A stretch of 64,000 nt of DNA from CAZEHS01 sp964424355 (lineage in GTDB: Bacteria; Bacillota; Clostridia; Peptostreptococcales; Acidaminobacteraceae): contig CAYRIO010000018.1 in NCBI GenBank assembly GCA_964424355.1, forward strand, positions 1 through 64,000, in the 5' to 3' direction. Each line of letters opens with the position of its first letter. Position 1 is the stretch's first letter. Below are positions 1 to 8,341 of this stretch, piece by piece. Under the pieces are notes generated by a model. The model searched no databases, was not told the DNA's origin, and saw only the letters and a program-made list of their open reading frames with translations. A program made the position numbers and the translations under genes.

Positions 1-30
1 ATCCTGAGCCAGGATCAAACTCTTCAGTAT
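1..30 (-). rRNA. rrs: 16S rRNA gene, 5' end only
   Basis: The reverse complement of bases 1-23 is the universal 16S start (AGAGTTTGATCCTGGCTCAG and onward). The gene runs leftward out of the window, so only the first ~30 nt are present. The mature 5' end is placed at about base 28-31 by analogy and is approximate. The gene points away from the origin at about 17 kb. Confidence 0.95.
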
Positions 31-42
31 AATCCTGTTTCA

Positions 43-72
43 GTCATTGCTGACTTATTTGTCATTGCTGAC
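43..72 (-). repeat. Duplicated 12-nt element in the rRNA leader
   Basis: GTCATTGCTGAC occurs at 43-54 and again at 61-72, just upstream of the 16S start. Each copy is itself a small palindrome (GTCA/TGAC arms). In the rRNA transcript these would be two identical mini-hairpins. Their role is unknown; leader processing or antitermination is possible. Confidence 0.5.
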
Positions 73-179
73 ATTTTTAATAATTGAATCGTTTTGGATT
101 GTTCAGTTTTCAATCTCCAGGTTCGTTCCACTCAGCCTGCACGCTCACTTTCAAGCGGCTTGCTCGAGGCGACTTAGTT

Positions 180-208
180 ATAATACCATCTGTGCTACAC
201 CACGTCAA
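180..208 (-). promoter_or_regulatory. rRNA operon promoter
   Basis: On the minus strand, TTGACG (203-208) and TATTAT (180-185) are separated by exactly 17 bp. Transcription would start near base 172 and give a leader of about 140 nt before 16S. The rest of 1-383 holds no gene, only this promoter, the leader repeats and the livF terminator. Confidence 0.75.
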
Positions 209-330
209 CCCTTTTCTTCATTTGTTTTTAAAATCACCTGAATGGATTGAATTGAAGCCTTTAATGACTTTTCTCCATATGCAGATAGACCCTTGGCATC
301 CTACTTGCTTTTCACATCCACCCGCTTAAA

Positions 331-365
331 ACAAATGCCTTCCGAAAATCTCGGAAGGCATTTGT
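331..365 (-). terminator. Terminator of the liv operon
   Basis: A perfect 15-bp inverted repeat (331-345 with 351-365, loop of 5). On the minus strand it is followed by a short T run. It lies just past the livF stop codon and separates the liv operon from the rRNA promoter region. Confidence 0.85.
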
Positions 366-383
366 GCAACTTCTAATGAGGAA

Positions 384-1088
384 TTAAGCCCCCAAATACG
401 CTTTCTTTACTTCTTCATTGACCAGGAGTTCTTTTCCGGGCCCTTCCAAAACGACATTACCGGTTTCAAGTACATACGCATAGTCTGAAATCTCAAGTGC
501 TGCTTTGGCGTTCTGCTCAATCAGCAGGATTGTAACTCCCCGCTTATTTATTTCTTTAATAATAGAAAAGATATCCTTCACAATCAACGGCGCGAGACCT
601 AATGAGGGTTCATCCATCATCATGACTTTCGGGACTGTCATCAATCCCCGTCCAACAGCCAACATCTGTTGCTCTCCCCCAGACATGGTGCCCGCCTTCT
701 GCCATTCCCGCTCTTTTAACCGCGGAAAAAGCTCATAAACCCATTGCATGTCTTTTTCGATTTGTTCTTTATCATTGCGGCAATAAGCGCCCAAAATCAG
801 GTTTTCCTTTACCGTCAGGTTGGAAAAAACACGGCGGCCTTCGGGAACAAGAACAATTCCGCTTTTTACGATGTCCGTCGTCTTGTATCCGGTTATATCT
901 TTTCCCTTGTAAAGAACCGTCCCCACCCGTGGTTTCTCCAATCCCATGATTGTACGGAGAGTTGTGCTTTTTCCTGCGCCATTGGCGCCGATGAGGCTGA
1001 TGATCTTGCCTTCCGGGACATGCATGGAAACGCCGCGTAGCGCATGAATCCCCCCATAATAAACATTCAAATCGCTGATTTTCAACAT
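384..1088 (-). CDS. livF: Branched-chain amino acid ABC transporter, ATP-binding protein LivF
   Basis: One of the two cytoplasmic ATPases that power high-affinity uptake of leucine, isoleucine and valine or related amino acids. It has 234 aa, the normal LivF length. Visible motifs are Walker A (GANGAGKST, about residues 34-42), ABC signature (MSGGEQQ, about 135) and Walker B (VMMMDEPSLGL, about 155-165). It is the last gene of livK-livH-livM-livG-livF, starts 2 nt after livG ends, and is followed by a strong terminator. Substrate specificity cannot be read from the ATPase; relatives also carry urea or other amino acids, but LivF is the best call. Confidence 0.92.
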   Translation of the reverse strand: MLKISDLNVYYGGIHALRGVSMHVPEGKIISLIGANGAGKSTTLRTIMGLEKPRVGTVLYKGKDITGYKTTDIVKSGIVLVPEGRRVFSNLTVKENLILGAYCRNDKEQIEKDMQWVYELFPRLKEREWQKAGTMSGGEQQMLAVGRGLMTVPKVMMMDEPSLGLAPLIVKDIFSIIKEINKRGVTILLIEQNAKAALEISDYAYVLETGNVVLEGPGKELLVNEEVKKAYLGA

Positions 1089-1090
1089 GG

Positions 1091-1852
1091 CTATTCCACT
1101 CCCAGGTAGGCTTCAATGACTTTTGGGTTGTTCTGAATCGCGGATGGGTTCCCTTCAGCGATTGTAACACCATAATCCAGTACGTAGATCTGCTCACATA
1201 TCCCCATGACAACTTTCATATGGTGCTCGATCATCAAAATCGATAAATCAAACCGATCCCGTATTTCATGGATAAAACCCATCAGATCATGGGATTCTTG
1301 AGGATTCATACCTGCAGCGGGTTCATCTAGTAGCAGGATCTGTGGGTTGGTAGCCAACGCCCTGGCAATTTCCAATTTCCGCTGTTTCCCATAAGGCAGG
1401 TTTGTGGAAAGTTCATCCTTTAAATCTGCAAGACCAACAGCTTCAAGCAGTGTCATGGATTTCTCGTAAAACGCCTTTTCTTCCCTCATATACCCTGGTG
1501 TTCGTGTCACAGCCGCAAATAATCCAGATTTAATTCGCAAGTGATTAGCGATCATTACATTTTCAAGAACAGATAGCTCTTTGAAAAGCCGAATGTTCTG
1601 AAAGGTTCTGGCAACACCTGAAGCCGTTATATCATGGGGTTTACTGCCGGTTATATCCTTGCCTTCGAATGAAACGACCCCTCTCGTTGGCTTGTACACA
1701 CCCGTTATCATATTGAATGCTGTCGTCTTGCCTGCACCGTTGGGACCGATCAGGCCAACGATTTGGTTCTTTTTAACTTCAAGGCTCAGTTCCGATACAG
1801 CTGTGAGGCCGCCGAAACACATGGTTATCTTATCTGTTTTAAGAATCGACAT
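1091..1852 (-). CDS. livG: Branched-chain amino acid ABC transporter, ATP-binding protein LivG
   Basis: Partner ATPase of LivF, 253 aa. Walker A is GPNGAGKTT near residue 36-44. As usual for LivG, the signature region is PYGKQRKLEIARAL rather than LSGGQ. Walker B is ILLLDEPAAGMNP. The C-terminal EAYLG tail is typical of the family. It sits between livM (13 nt gap) and livF (2 nt gap), consistent with a single polycistronic message. Confidence 0.93.
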   Translation of the reverse strand: MSILKTDKITMCFGGLTAVSELSLEVKKNQIVGLIGPNGAGKTTAFNMITGVYKPTRGVVSFEGKDITGSKPHDITASGVARTFQNIRLFKELSVLENVMIANHLRIKSGLFAAVTRTPGYMREEKAFYEKSMTLLEAVGLADLKDELSTNLPYGKQRKLEIARALATNPQILLLDEPAAGMNPQESHDLMGFIHEIRDRFDLSILMIEHHMKVVMGICEQIYVLDYGVTIAEGNPSAIQNNPKVIEAYLGVE

Positions 1853-1865
1853 GGCATCACATCCT

Positions 1866-2936
1866 TTAATTACTTTTCTTCATCCCGTTTTTCTTGAAGT
1901 AACGTCCGCTTAATAATTTATCCCAACTGAATTCAGACTGACCCATCAGGCCTTTAGGGTATAAGAGGATTACCGCCATCAGCATCAGGGAGAAAACAAC
2001 CATCCGGAGTCCTGGAATGGCCGGCGTTTGAAGAAAACCCAAATCAATTGACTGGTCTAAGAACCGCATCTGCTCCATCAGGATTGTGACAACAACCGCC
2101 GCTACAACATTGCCTGTGATGCTTCCGATACCACCCAGTACGACGATGAGGAGAATATTGAAGGTGAGGACAAAGCGGAACATCATTGGATCAATTGTTC
2201 CAATCAGATGAGCGAGCAATCCGCCGCCGACTCCTGCTAATCCGCAACCAATTACAAAGGCCATTGTCTTATGCTTGAATACATTGATTCCCATGGCCTC
2301 AGCCGCGATTTCATCCTCCCGGATGGCTTTCAGTGCTCGTCCATAGCTACTTTCAATCAGAAATACCATGAATATGATCGTTGCAATGGCCAGGCCCCAA
2401 CTCCACCAGATATTTGTGAACCCGTTAATCCCTTTGAGTCCCAGAGCGCCATTTGTGATATTTTGTGTGTTTGTGAAGACAATCCGGATGATTTCACTAA
2501 ATCCAAGGGTGGCAATGGCGAGATAGTCATCTTTTAACCTTAGGATTGGCGCACCGATTATGAATGCCAATAATCCTGCGGCAAATCCGCCCATGGCCAG
2601 CGCAAAAGGGAAACCAAAAGGCTCAGGAAGCGAAAGACCCATCAGCGGCGCATAAAGGGGCTGAAGAAAAAAGTTCATTTGTTTTTGCTGCTGTGTCAGT
2701 GTAAACAACACCGAGACATAGGCCCCTACTGCCATGAATCCTGCGTGCCCCAGAGAGAAAAGACCTGTGAAGCCGTTTATCAGATTCATGCTGAGCGCCA
2801 GAATGATGTAGATTCCACATAAATTGAGAATTCGCATCATGTAATTATCCAAGGTAGCATCGGCAATAATCAAACCGACCGCGACTACCGCTAAAAGTAT
2901 TCCATAAAGGATCAGATCCCGTTTCTGAATCTTCAT
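1866..2936 (-). CDS. livM: Branched-chain amino acid ABC transporter permease LivM
   Basis: Inner-membrane permease, 356 aa, with about nine hydrophobic segments. It contains the family segment SLGHAGFMAVGAYV near residue 60-75 and the cytoplasmic coupling region SYGRALKAIREDEIAAEAMGI near 195-215, which contacts the ATPases. It forms the translocation channel with LivH. It starts 3 nt after the livH stop, so translation is probably coupled. The C-terminus is basic and slightly extended. Confidence 0.93.
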   Translation of the reverse strand: MKIQKRDLILYGILLAVVAVGLIIADATLDNYMMRILNLCGIYIILALSMNLINGFTGLFSLGHAGFMAVGAYVSVLFTLTQQQKQMNFFLQPLYAPLMGLSLPEPFGFPFALAMGGFAAGLLAFIIGAPILRLKDDYLAIATLGFSEIIRIVFTNTQNITNGALGLKGINGFTNIWWSWGLAIATIIFMVFLIESSYGRALKAIREDEIAAEAMGINVFKHKTMAFVIGCGLAGVGGGLLAHLIGTIDPMMFRFVLTFNILLIVVLGGIGSITGNVVAAVVVTILMEQMRFLDQSIDLGFLQTPAIPGLRMVVFSLMLMAVILLYPKGLMGQSEFSWDKLLSGRYFKKNGMKKSN

Positions 2937-2939
2937 ATA

Positions 2940-3839
2940 TCACACCTTCTCCGTCGAATTTTGTCCCATGAGGCCATTCGGTTTTACCAACAGAATGACA
3001 ATCAATAAGACGAAAGCAAAGGCATCACGATACCCGGTAAGAGCCGGAAAGAACGCAACAAGAAGAATTTCCATCAACCCTAACAGAAATCCGCCCAAAA
3101 CTGCGCCACGAATATCTCCGATTCCTCCCACAACTGCAGCAATAAAACACTTGAGTCCTGGCATCAGGCCCATGGTAGGAAGCATCTGCGTGTATTTGAA
3201 CGCATACATGATCCCCCCTAGACAGGCTAAAGCAGATCCTAATCCAAAGGTGAAGGAAATTATCTTGTTTACATCAATCCCCATCAAACGAGCTGCTTCG
3301 TAATCTTTTGAAACTGCACGCATAGCCATGCCTGTCTTTGTCTTATTGATGATGAAAACAAGGATAGCCAGGAGAATCAGTGTGAAAATCGGGATATAAA
3401 ACGTAATGCTCACGATGGACACGTTTCCAATGTGAACAATCTTGCTGAAGATATCTGGAACCGGAAATGCTTTCGGACGTCCACCAAAAACCACAACGCC
3501 TAAATTCTGAAGAAGAAATGAGACACCGATCGCAGAAATCATAACGGAAATCCGTGGCTGACTTCTGAGCGGTGAATATGCAAGTTTTTCAATCATGATT
3601 CCGAAAAGAATTGTGAATACAATTGCAAGGATGACCGCCACGTACCAAGGCAATCCCAGAAAACTGGAGGTCATCAGATAAAATGCAGCGTATGTCCCCA
3701 CCATGAAGATTTCTCCATGGGCAAAGTTTATCAACCGGAGGATTCCGTAGACCATCGTGTAACCAATTGCCAGAAGTGCATATAGACTTCCGAGAGAGAT
3801 GCCGTTGGCCATGTGCTGTAAAAATACCTCAAAACTCAT
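2940..3839 (-). CDS. livH: Branched-chain amino acid ABC transporter permease LivH
   Basis: Second permease subunit, 299 aa from the ATG at 3839 (MSFEVFLQ). I chose this start because GGGGGA lies 6 nt upstream; an upstream in-frame ATG at 3866 has no ribosome-binding site. Family features are INFAHGEIFMVGTYAAF near residue 35-50 and the coupling segment MAMRAVSKDYEAARLMGI near 185-200. It follows livK after about 180 nt that contain a hairpin, so the permease and ATPase genes may be expressed below the binding protein, a common liv arrangement. Confidence 0.92.
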   Translation of the reverse strand: MSFEVFLQHMANGISLGSLYALLAIGYTMVYGILRLINFAHGEIFMVGTYAAFYLMTSSFLGLPWYVAVILAIVFTILFGIMIEKLAYSPLRSQPRISVMISAIGVSFLLQNLGVVVFGGRPKAFPVPDIFSKIVHIGNVSIVSITFYIPIFTLILLAILVFIINKTKTGMAMRAVSKDYEAARLMGIDVNKIISFTFGLGSALACLGGIMYAFKYTQMLPTMGLMPGLKCFIAAVVGGIGDIRGAVLGGFLLGLMEILLVAFFPALTGYRDAFAFVLLIVILLVKPNGLMGQNSTEKV

Positions 3840-3969
3840 GTTTTTTCCCCCACATGAAAGATTCACCGAAACTCAGAAATTCGCTTTATAACATGGCATC
3901 AAGAGATCTTTTTGCTCCTCTGAGATAAAAGCAGTCTGAAGATTCGAAATTTTATCTGTGAAACCTGAA

Positions 3970-4003
3970 AAATGATGTGTAAGCATAAGCCTACACATCA
4001 TTT
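3970..4003 (-). terminator. Hairpin after livK (terminator or attenuator)
   Basis: Inverted repeat AAATGATGTGTA (3970-3981) with TACACATCATTT (3992-4003), followed on the minus strand by TTTTTC. It lies between livK and livH. Partial termination or 3'-end protection here would raise binding-protein mRNA over the membrane subunits. Confidence 0.7.
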
Positions 4004-4020
4004 ATGCAGTCGGTCACTTC

Positions 4021-5211
4021 CTATTTTTTAATCGGTTCAATGGTGGTCATATAGGTAAACTCACCGTTTACAACTTTTTTGATAACCGCCGATTTTACTG
4101 CATCACGGTTTTCATCAAAGTTGATGATTCCTGCCGCACCAGGATAATCTTTGGTAGCAGCCAATGTGTCTCTAATTGTTTTGGAGTCCGTTGAATTTGC
4201 ACGTTTGATTGCATCGTAGATAACCATGTATGCATCAAAACCAAGAGCCGTTACACCTGCAGGATCCTTGCTGTATTGTTTTGTGTACTCTTCAGTGAAT
4301 TGTTTGCCAAGATCTGTTGAGAATGCCTTGGAATCATAGAAGAAGGAATAAACTGCACCATTAACCGCTTCGCCGCCAACAGTCAGGAATTCTGGAGTCT
4401 CCCATGTGTCCCCGCCAAGGAAAGGAATCGCAATTCCTTGCTCTTTGGCTTGCTTGATCAGCATTGCGGATTCAGTAAAGTTACCTGGGGCAAAGATTAC
4501 ATCAGGTTTTTTTGCAGCCACGTTCTGAAGTTGAGCTGAGAAATCCTGGTCGCCTGTATTGTAGCTGGATACTTCTACGATTGCATTCGCATCGCCTGTC
4601 AGTTGAACAAAGGAATCTGTGAAGAACTTTGCAAGTCCGACAGAGTAGTCATTGGAAACTTCCTGGATGATGGCAGCTTTCTTAGCTTTCAGCTCTGAAA
4701 AAGCATAATTCGCCATAACAGTTCCTTGGAATGGGTCGATGAAGCAAACACGGAAATAGTAATCATTTCCGAATGTCACCAGGGGGTTCGTACAAGAAGC
4801 GCCTACAACAGGTACTTGAGCTTCTTGAGCGATGGGACCAGCTGCCATGGAAAGTGAACTTCCCCAGGAGCCGATGATGGCGACTACTTTTTCTTTTTCA
4901 ATTAGCCGTGTTGCTGCATTTGCTGCTTCAACTTTGTCTGATTTGTTATCAACAACTACAAGTTCAATCTTTTTGCCGAGAACTTCAGGGTAAAGCTTGT
5001 TCGCCAGTTGAGCGCCTTCTACTTCCATTGCTCCACCTGCAGCATTTGCGCCGGTCATCGGCTCAAAAACCCCAATCTTGATGACATCCCCTGCAGCAGC
5101 TTCTGGTGCGGCAGCCTCTGGTGCGGCAGCCTTTGGTGCACATCCTGTGAATCCGAACGCGCTTACCACCAATACAAAGACTAAAAGCAAAGCCAGTTTC
5201 TTGTTCATCAT
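4021..5211 (-). CDS. livK: Branched-chain amino acid ABC transporter substrate-binding lipoprotein LivK
   Basis: Extracytoplasmic receptor, 396 aa. The N-terminus is a lipoprotein signal: MNKK, a hydrophobic stretch of about 15 residues, then GFTGC with the lipidated Cys near residue 24. A short Ala/Pro/Glu linker made of two PEAAA repeats follows. The mature part is a periplasmic-binding-protein type I fold (IKIGVFEPMTG start, GASCTNPLVT hinge region). The first codons are ATG ATG; GGGGG lies 4 nt before the first and 7 nt before the second, so the real start may be 5208. It is first in the liv operon. Confidence 0.92.
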   Translation of the reverse strand: MMNKKLALLLVFVLVVSAFGFTGCAPKAAAPEAAAPEAAAGDVIKIGVFEPMTGANAAGGAMEVEGAQLANKLYPEVLGKKIELVVVDNKSDKVEAANAATRLIEKEKVVAIIGSWGSSLSMAAGPIAQEAQVPVVGASCTNPLVTFGNDYYFRVCFIDPFQGTVMANYAFSELKAKKAAIIQEVSNDYSVGLAKFFTDSFVQLTGDANAIVEVSSYNTGDQDFSAQLQNVAAKKPDVIFAPGNFTESAMLIKQAKEQGIAIPFLGGDTWETPEFLTVGGEAVNGAVYSFFYDSKAFSTDLGKQFTEEYTKQYSKDPAGVTALGFDAYMVIYDAIKRANSTDSKTIRDTLAATKDYPGAAGIINFDENRDAVKSAVIKKVVNGEFTYMTTIEPIKK

Positions 5212-5316
5212 CTTTCCCCCTTTGAGTTGAGTGAGTCAATACAAATCATTGCGTGTATTCGCAAAGGTAATACCCCCCTGCGCATATATTACAAATTTTT
5301 AACATGACTCATTCAT

Positions 5317-5345
5317 ATTCTATTTCCAAGCGCCCTGTTTGTCAA
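5317..5345 (-). promoter_or_regulatory. Promoter of the liv operon
   Basis: On the minus strand, TTGACA (5340-5345), 17 bp spacer, TAGAAT (5317-5322). About 105 nt of leader lie before livK. The rest of 5212-5526 is AT-rich and shows only this promoter and that of trpS; I see no T-box antiterminator motif before trpS. Confidence 0.75.
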
Positions 5346-5485
5346 GTTTAGAGGGGTTTCAGGGTTTTGTATACTGTATTTAAAGTCACGTAATCCCACT
5401 ATTTTTTTTATCATGCTAAAACCTTAATAAAGCTGATATTTACACTACGTTTCACCCACATTCTCGCTGAAGACTGTATCGATTA

Positions 5486-5494
5486 TGTTATAAT
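5486..5494 (+). promoter_or_regulatory. Extended -10 promoter of trpS
   Basis: TGTTATAAT: a perfect TATAAT at 5489-5494 with the TGn extension. The -35 position is poor, which is acceptable for an extended -10 promoter. Confidence 0.6.
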
Positions 5495-5526
5495 GGTCAC
5501 AAATCATGCGTAAAGGAGTCTTTATT

Positions 5527-6507
5527 ATGAAGAGAATTTTTTCCGGCGTCCAACCAACCGGTCAGATACATCTTGGCAATTTTGTTACGATGAAACGTCA
5601 TGTTTTCGCACAGGACGAGTATGACTGCATCTATTGCATCGTTGATTTACACAGCATCACTGTTCCTCAGAACCCCGAAGAGCTTCGGAAGCATTCCCGA
5701 GATTTGGCAGCACTTTATATCGCCATGGGCCTTGATTACGAAAAAGCAATTTTGTTCATCCAATCCCAAGTCAGCGCTCACGCCGAGCTTTCTTGGCTCT
5801 TACAGTGTAACTGTTATATGGGGGAACTCAGTCGGATGACACAGTTTAAAGATAAGAGCTCCGGCCAGTCTGCGGTTACCACCGGACTTTTCACTTATCC
5901 GGTACTGATGGCTGCAGATATCCTCCTGTATGATACAGACTGTGTACCCGTTGGTGATGATCAAAAACAGCACATTGAGCTGACACGGGATATCGCACTC
6001 CGGTTCAATAATCGTTTTGGTGATACCTTTGTCATCCCCGACCCGATGATTGCAGAGCAGGGTGCTCGGATTATGTCCTTGGATGACCCTTCTAAAAAGA
6101 TGAGCAAGAGCAACCCGAACCCGTTGTCTAAAATCTGTGTCCTTGACTCACCAGAGCAAATAAAAAAAGCGCTGATGAAAGCCACCACCGACAGTGAGGG
6201 CTCCGTCAAATATGATTTTGATACGAAACCAGGCGTTTCAAATCTGTTGGAAATTTATAGCCTCCTCTCAGGTGTTTCTATCCCCGACATAGAAGATAAA
6301 TATGCGGGAATGGGGTATGGACAGTTCAAGAAAGATTTGGTTGAAATTACCGTTGAAGCCTTGCGGCCTGTTCAGGAAAGATATCAAGAAATCACCCAAT
6401 CCGGAGCGATTGATGCCATCCTGAAAAACGGTGCTGAACGTGCCAGCCATTATGCCAATGGTGTCTTGCACAGAGTGAAAGATAAGTTGGGAATGGTCCA
6501 ATATTAA
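5527..6507 (+). CDS. trpS: Tryptophanyl-tRNA synthetase
   Basis: Charges tRNA-Trp with tryptophan using ATP; class I synthetase, 326 aa. The HIGH-type motif is QIHLGNF near residue 12-18 and the KMSKS motif is KKMSKSNPNP near 195. The ATG at 5527 is chosen because AAAGGAG ends 8 nt before it; an in-frame ATG at 5506 would place that ribosome-binding site inside the gene. It is one of the few genes on this replichore that face the origin. It stands alone with its own promoter and a terminator shared with the converging sigB operon. Confidence 0.95.
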   Translation: MKRIFSGVQPTGQIHLGNFVTMKRHVFAQDEYDCIYCIVDLHSITVPQNPEELRKHSRDLAALYIAMGLDYEKAILFIQSQVSAHAELSWLLQCNCYMGELSRMTQFKDKSSGQSAVTTGLFTYPVLMAADILLYDTDCVPVGDDQKQHIELTRDIALRFNNRFGDTFVIPDPMIAEQGARIMSLDDPSKKMSKSNPNPLSKICVLDSPEQIKKALMKATTDSEGSVKYDFDTKPGVSNLLEIYSLLSGVSIPDIEDKYAGMGYGQFKKDLVEITVEALRPVQERYQEITQSGAIDAILKNGAERASHYANGVLHRVKDKLGMVQY

Positions 6508-6512
6508 AGAGT

Positions 6513-6544
6513 AAAACGCCTCTGGAAAATTCCAGAGGCGTTTT
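6513..6544. terminator. Bidirectional terminator between trpS and sigB
   Basis: A perfect 14-bp stem (6513-6526 with 6531-6544) with loop AAAT, flanked by A and T runs on both sides. It can end trpS on the plus strand and rsbV-rsbW-sigB on the minus strand; its last two bases overlap the sigB stop region. Confidence 0.85.
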
Positions 6545-7352
6545 ATATTTCAGAAAGCCGTTTGTATTCTTTTTTGAATTTCTTGAGAATCTTCTTTTCC
6601 ATCCGGGATATCGTCATTTGAGATACACCCAAGTCCTCTGCTACGTGAACCTGCGTATGGTTTGAGAAGAAGCGGTCTCTTATAATTTTGACTTCAATCG
6701 GATTCAGTTTATCCATGCAGTTCTGTATAAAGTCCTGGTTTTCAATCATTTCGAAATACTTATCATCCTCGCCGATGATATCCATCAATTGGATGTCTTT
6801 GTCATCTCCAGTGGAATCATAGCTGATATCCAGAGATTTTGGCGTATACACCTGGCTGGCTTCCATGGCCTCAATCACCTGCTCCACCGAACAGGTCAGA
6901 TACTCCGCAATATCCTCTATCCGCGGAACACATTGGAGTTCCTGCTGAAGTCTTGATTTTGCCACATTGACCTTTTTTGAAAGCTCTTGGATTCTCCGTG
7001 GAACACGGACGGACCATCCTTTATCTCTGAAGTATTTTTTGATTTCCCCAATGATTGTCGGCGTTGCAAAGCTTGAGAATTCAAACCCGCGGTCTATGTC
7101 AAAACGCTCGATCGCATAAATAAGACCTAAGGATGCTACTTGATAGATATCCTCGTAATCGATCCCTTTGTTGATATATTTTTTCGACAGGATTTCAGTG
7201 ATATACAGATATCTTTTAATGAGCTCATTCCTAATATTGATATCTCTGGTTTCTTTATAGAGTAAAAACAGAGCTTTACTCTCCATCTCCTCTAAGGGGA
7301 CCATCTCTGAGAGCAACGCTATCTCAAAATCCATGTTTGCATTCAAACTCAT
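6543..7352 (-). CDS. sigB: Alternative sigma factor, SigB/SigF/SigG family
   Basis: RNA polymerase sigma factor of 269 aa, lacking region 1.1 as usual for the B/F/G group. Region 2 carries NELIKRYLYITEILSKKY and EDIYQVASLGLIYAIERFD (core binding), then FSSFATPTIIGEIKKYFRD (-10 recognition). Region 3 follows, and region 4 ends with a helix-turn-helix (HVAEDLGVSQMTISRMEKK). The gene follows an anti-anti-sigma and an anti-sigma gene, which matches both sigB and spoIIAA-spoIIAB-sigF operons. The general stress SigB is the better guess because no sporulation gene is nearby, but SigF cannot be excluded. Confidence 0.8.
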   Translation of the reverse strand: MSLNANMDFEIALLSEMVPLEEMESKALFLLYKETRDINIRNELIKRYLYITEILSKKYINKGIDYEDIYQVASLGLIYAIERFDIDRGFEFSSFATPTIIGEIKKYFRDKGWSVRVPRRIQELSKKVNVAKSRLQQELQCVPRIEDIAEYLTCSVEQVIEAMEASQVYTPKSLDISYDSTGDDKDIQLMDIIGEDDKYFEMIENQDFIQNCMDKLNPIEVKIIRDRFFSNHTQVHVAEDLGVSQMTISRMEKKILKKFKKEYKRLSEI

Positions 7353-7399
7353 CTAATCAACCCCTAAATCAGTACCTGTTGAAGGTGCCTCTCTTCAAC

Positions 7400-7801
7400 T
7401 TACTGTAATTCTTTAACCAGACGAATCGTTGTTCCATTATTCTGAACCGGAATAAAGTCTACTTCATCCATCAGGGTTTTCATAATAAAAATACCCAATC
7501 CATTTTCTCTCATGTGTCCCGGTTCCGGTGCTTGATATTCATCCAAATCAAAACCGTTTCCGTTGTCACGAACCTCTATCACCATTTTATTCTCTTGGAC
7601 CTCGAACTGGATCTCGAACACTTCTTCATGACTCTTACCATGGAGAACCGCATTGTTGCAGGCTTCACCTACCGCTACCTTGATATCCTCGACATCATCA
7701 ATGTTAAACCCCATTTGATTCGCGATAACAGAAGCAGTCAGTCTCGCTATGCTTACATATTCCGGTTTTCCTGGTAGGGAGATTTTTATGTGTTCCATCA
7801 T
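7400..7801 (-). CDS. rsbW: Anti-sigma factor serine kinase RsbW (SpoIIAB-like)
   Basis: A 133-aa GHKL-fold protein that binds and holds the sigma factor and phosphorylates the RsbV-type antagonist. The N box is GEACNNAVLHG near residue 46-56, the G1 box is EVRDNGNGFD near 80-90, and the G2 region is ENGLGIFIMKTLMDEV near 98-113. The start is ATG at 7801 (a second ATG follows at once), with AAGGTGGAAG upstream. It lies between rsbV and sigB, the standard partner-switching order. Confidence 0.88.
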   Translation of the reverse strand: MMEHIKISLPGKPEYVSIARLTASVIANQMGFNIDDVEDIKVAVGEACNNAVLHGKSHEEVFEIQFEVQENKMVIEVRDNGNGFDLDEYQAPEPGHMRENGLGIFIMKTLMDEVDFIPVQNNGTTIRLVKELQ

Positions 7802-7824
7802 AATCTTCCACCTTCTTAATCTGC

Positions 7825-8145
7825 TTATTTGTCGCTGAGAATAAATATCTTATCCAAGCCGGTGATATTCATCAGCTTCGAGATGTTATTCTGAGCACCA
7901 ATGATATAGACGTTGTTTTCATTCTTCTTTACACGTTTCAATACCCCAATCAGTACACCCAATCCGGTACTGTCGATATAAATCAGTTTTTCACAGTTGA
8001 TTTTGAGATCTGTCTCCCTTTCATTCAGCAGTGTATTCAAAGTGTCTTTCAGATTACCAGAAGTATGAATATCTACTTCCCCTGATATTTCAACGGTCCA
8101 ACAATTGTCTTGTTCTTCGAAGTCCTTCCTGATCTTGAGTGCCAC
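7825..8145 (-). CDS. rsbV: Anti-anti-sigma factor RsbV (STAS domain)
   Basis: Single STAS-domain protein of 106 aa. When unphosphorylated it captures RsbW and frees the sigma factor. The phosphoserine loop is visible as YIDSTGLGVLIGVLKR near residue 56-71; Ser in IDSTG is the expected kinase target. The start codon is GTG with GGGGGT 8 nt upstream. It is the first gene of the module. No RsbU/RsbP phosphatase, RsbX or stressosome gene is adjacent, so the activating input must be encoded elsewhere. Confidence 0.88.
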   Translation of the reverse strand: MALKIRKDFEEQDNCWTVEISGEVDIHTSGNLKDTLNTLLNERETDLKINCEKLIYIDSTGLGVLIGVLKRVKKNENNVYIIGAQNNISKLMNITGLDKIFILSDK

Positions 8146-8223
8146 TATTGGCTACCCCCTTTAATGGTATGCTTGAGAGTCCCTTCTCACATTCCAGCAT
8201 CAAAACAATTCTCTAGTATCTTT

Positions 8224-8252
8224 ATTCTATTCATTTTTAGAGTCTTCCACAA
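8224..8252 (-). promoter_or_regulatory. Candidate SigA promoter of rsbV-rsbW-sigB
   Basis: On the minus strand, TTGTGG (8247-8252), 17 bp, TAGAAT (8224-8229). I saw no SigB-type GTTTAA/GGGTAT pair in the 8146-8341 gap, so autoregulation is not evident. Confidence 0.45.
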
Positions 8253-8281
8253 GGGTTAAGCGAAGAAAGACAAAAAAAATG

Positions 8282-8298
8282 GAATCCGCTAGGGATTC
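8282..8298 (-). terminator. Second terminator after gyrA
   Basis: A short hairpin GAATCC/GGATTC, followed on the minus strand by CA and a run of eight T. With the hairpin at 8319-8339 it forms a tandem terminator insulating gyrA from rsbV. Confidence 0.65.
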
Positions 8299-8318
8299 GC
8301 AGCAGAATAAAAATAAAG

Positions 8319-8339
8319 GGGGTATTGATTAGATACCCC
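8319..8339 (-). terminator. First terminator after gyrA
   Basis: GGGGTAT (8319-8325) pairs with ATACCCC (8333-8339). On the minus strand it is followed by CTTTATTTTTATT. It directly follows the gyrA stop codon. Confidence 0.7.
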
Positions 8340-8341
8340 TC

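Noticed and set aside
5400..5526. T-box riboswitch before trpS
   Set aside because: No AGGGTGGNACCGCG-type antiterminator sequence or T-box stem is visible.
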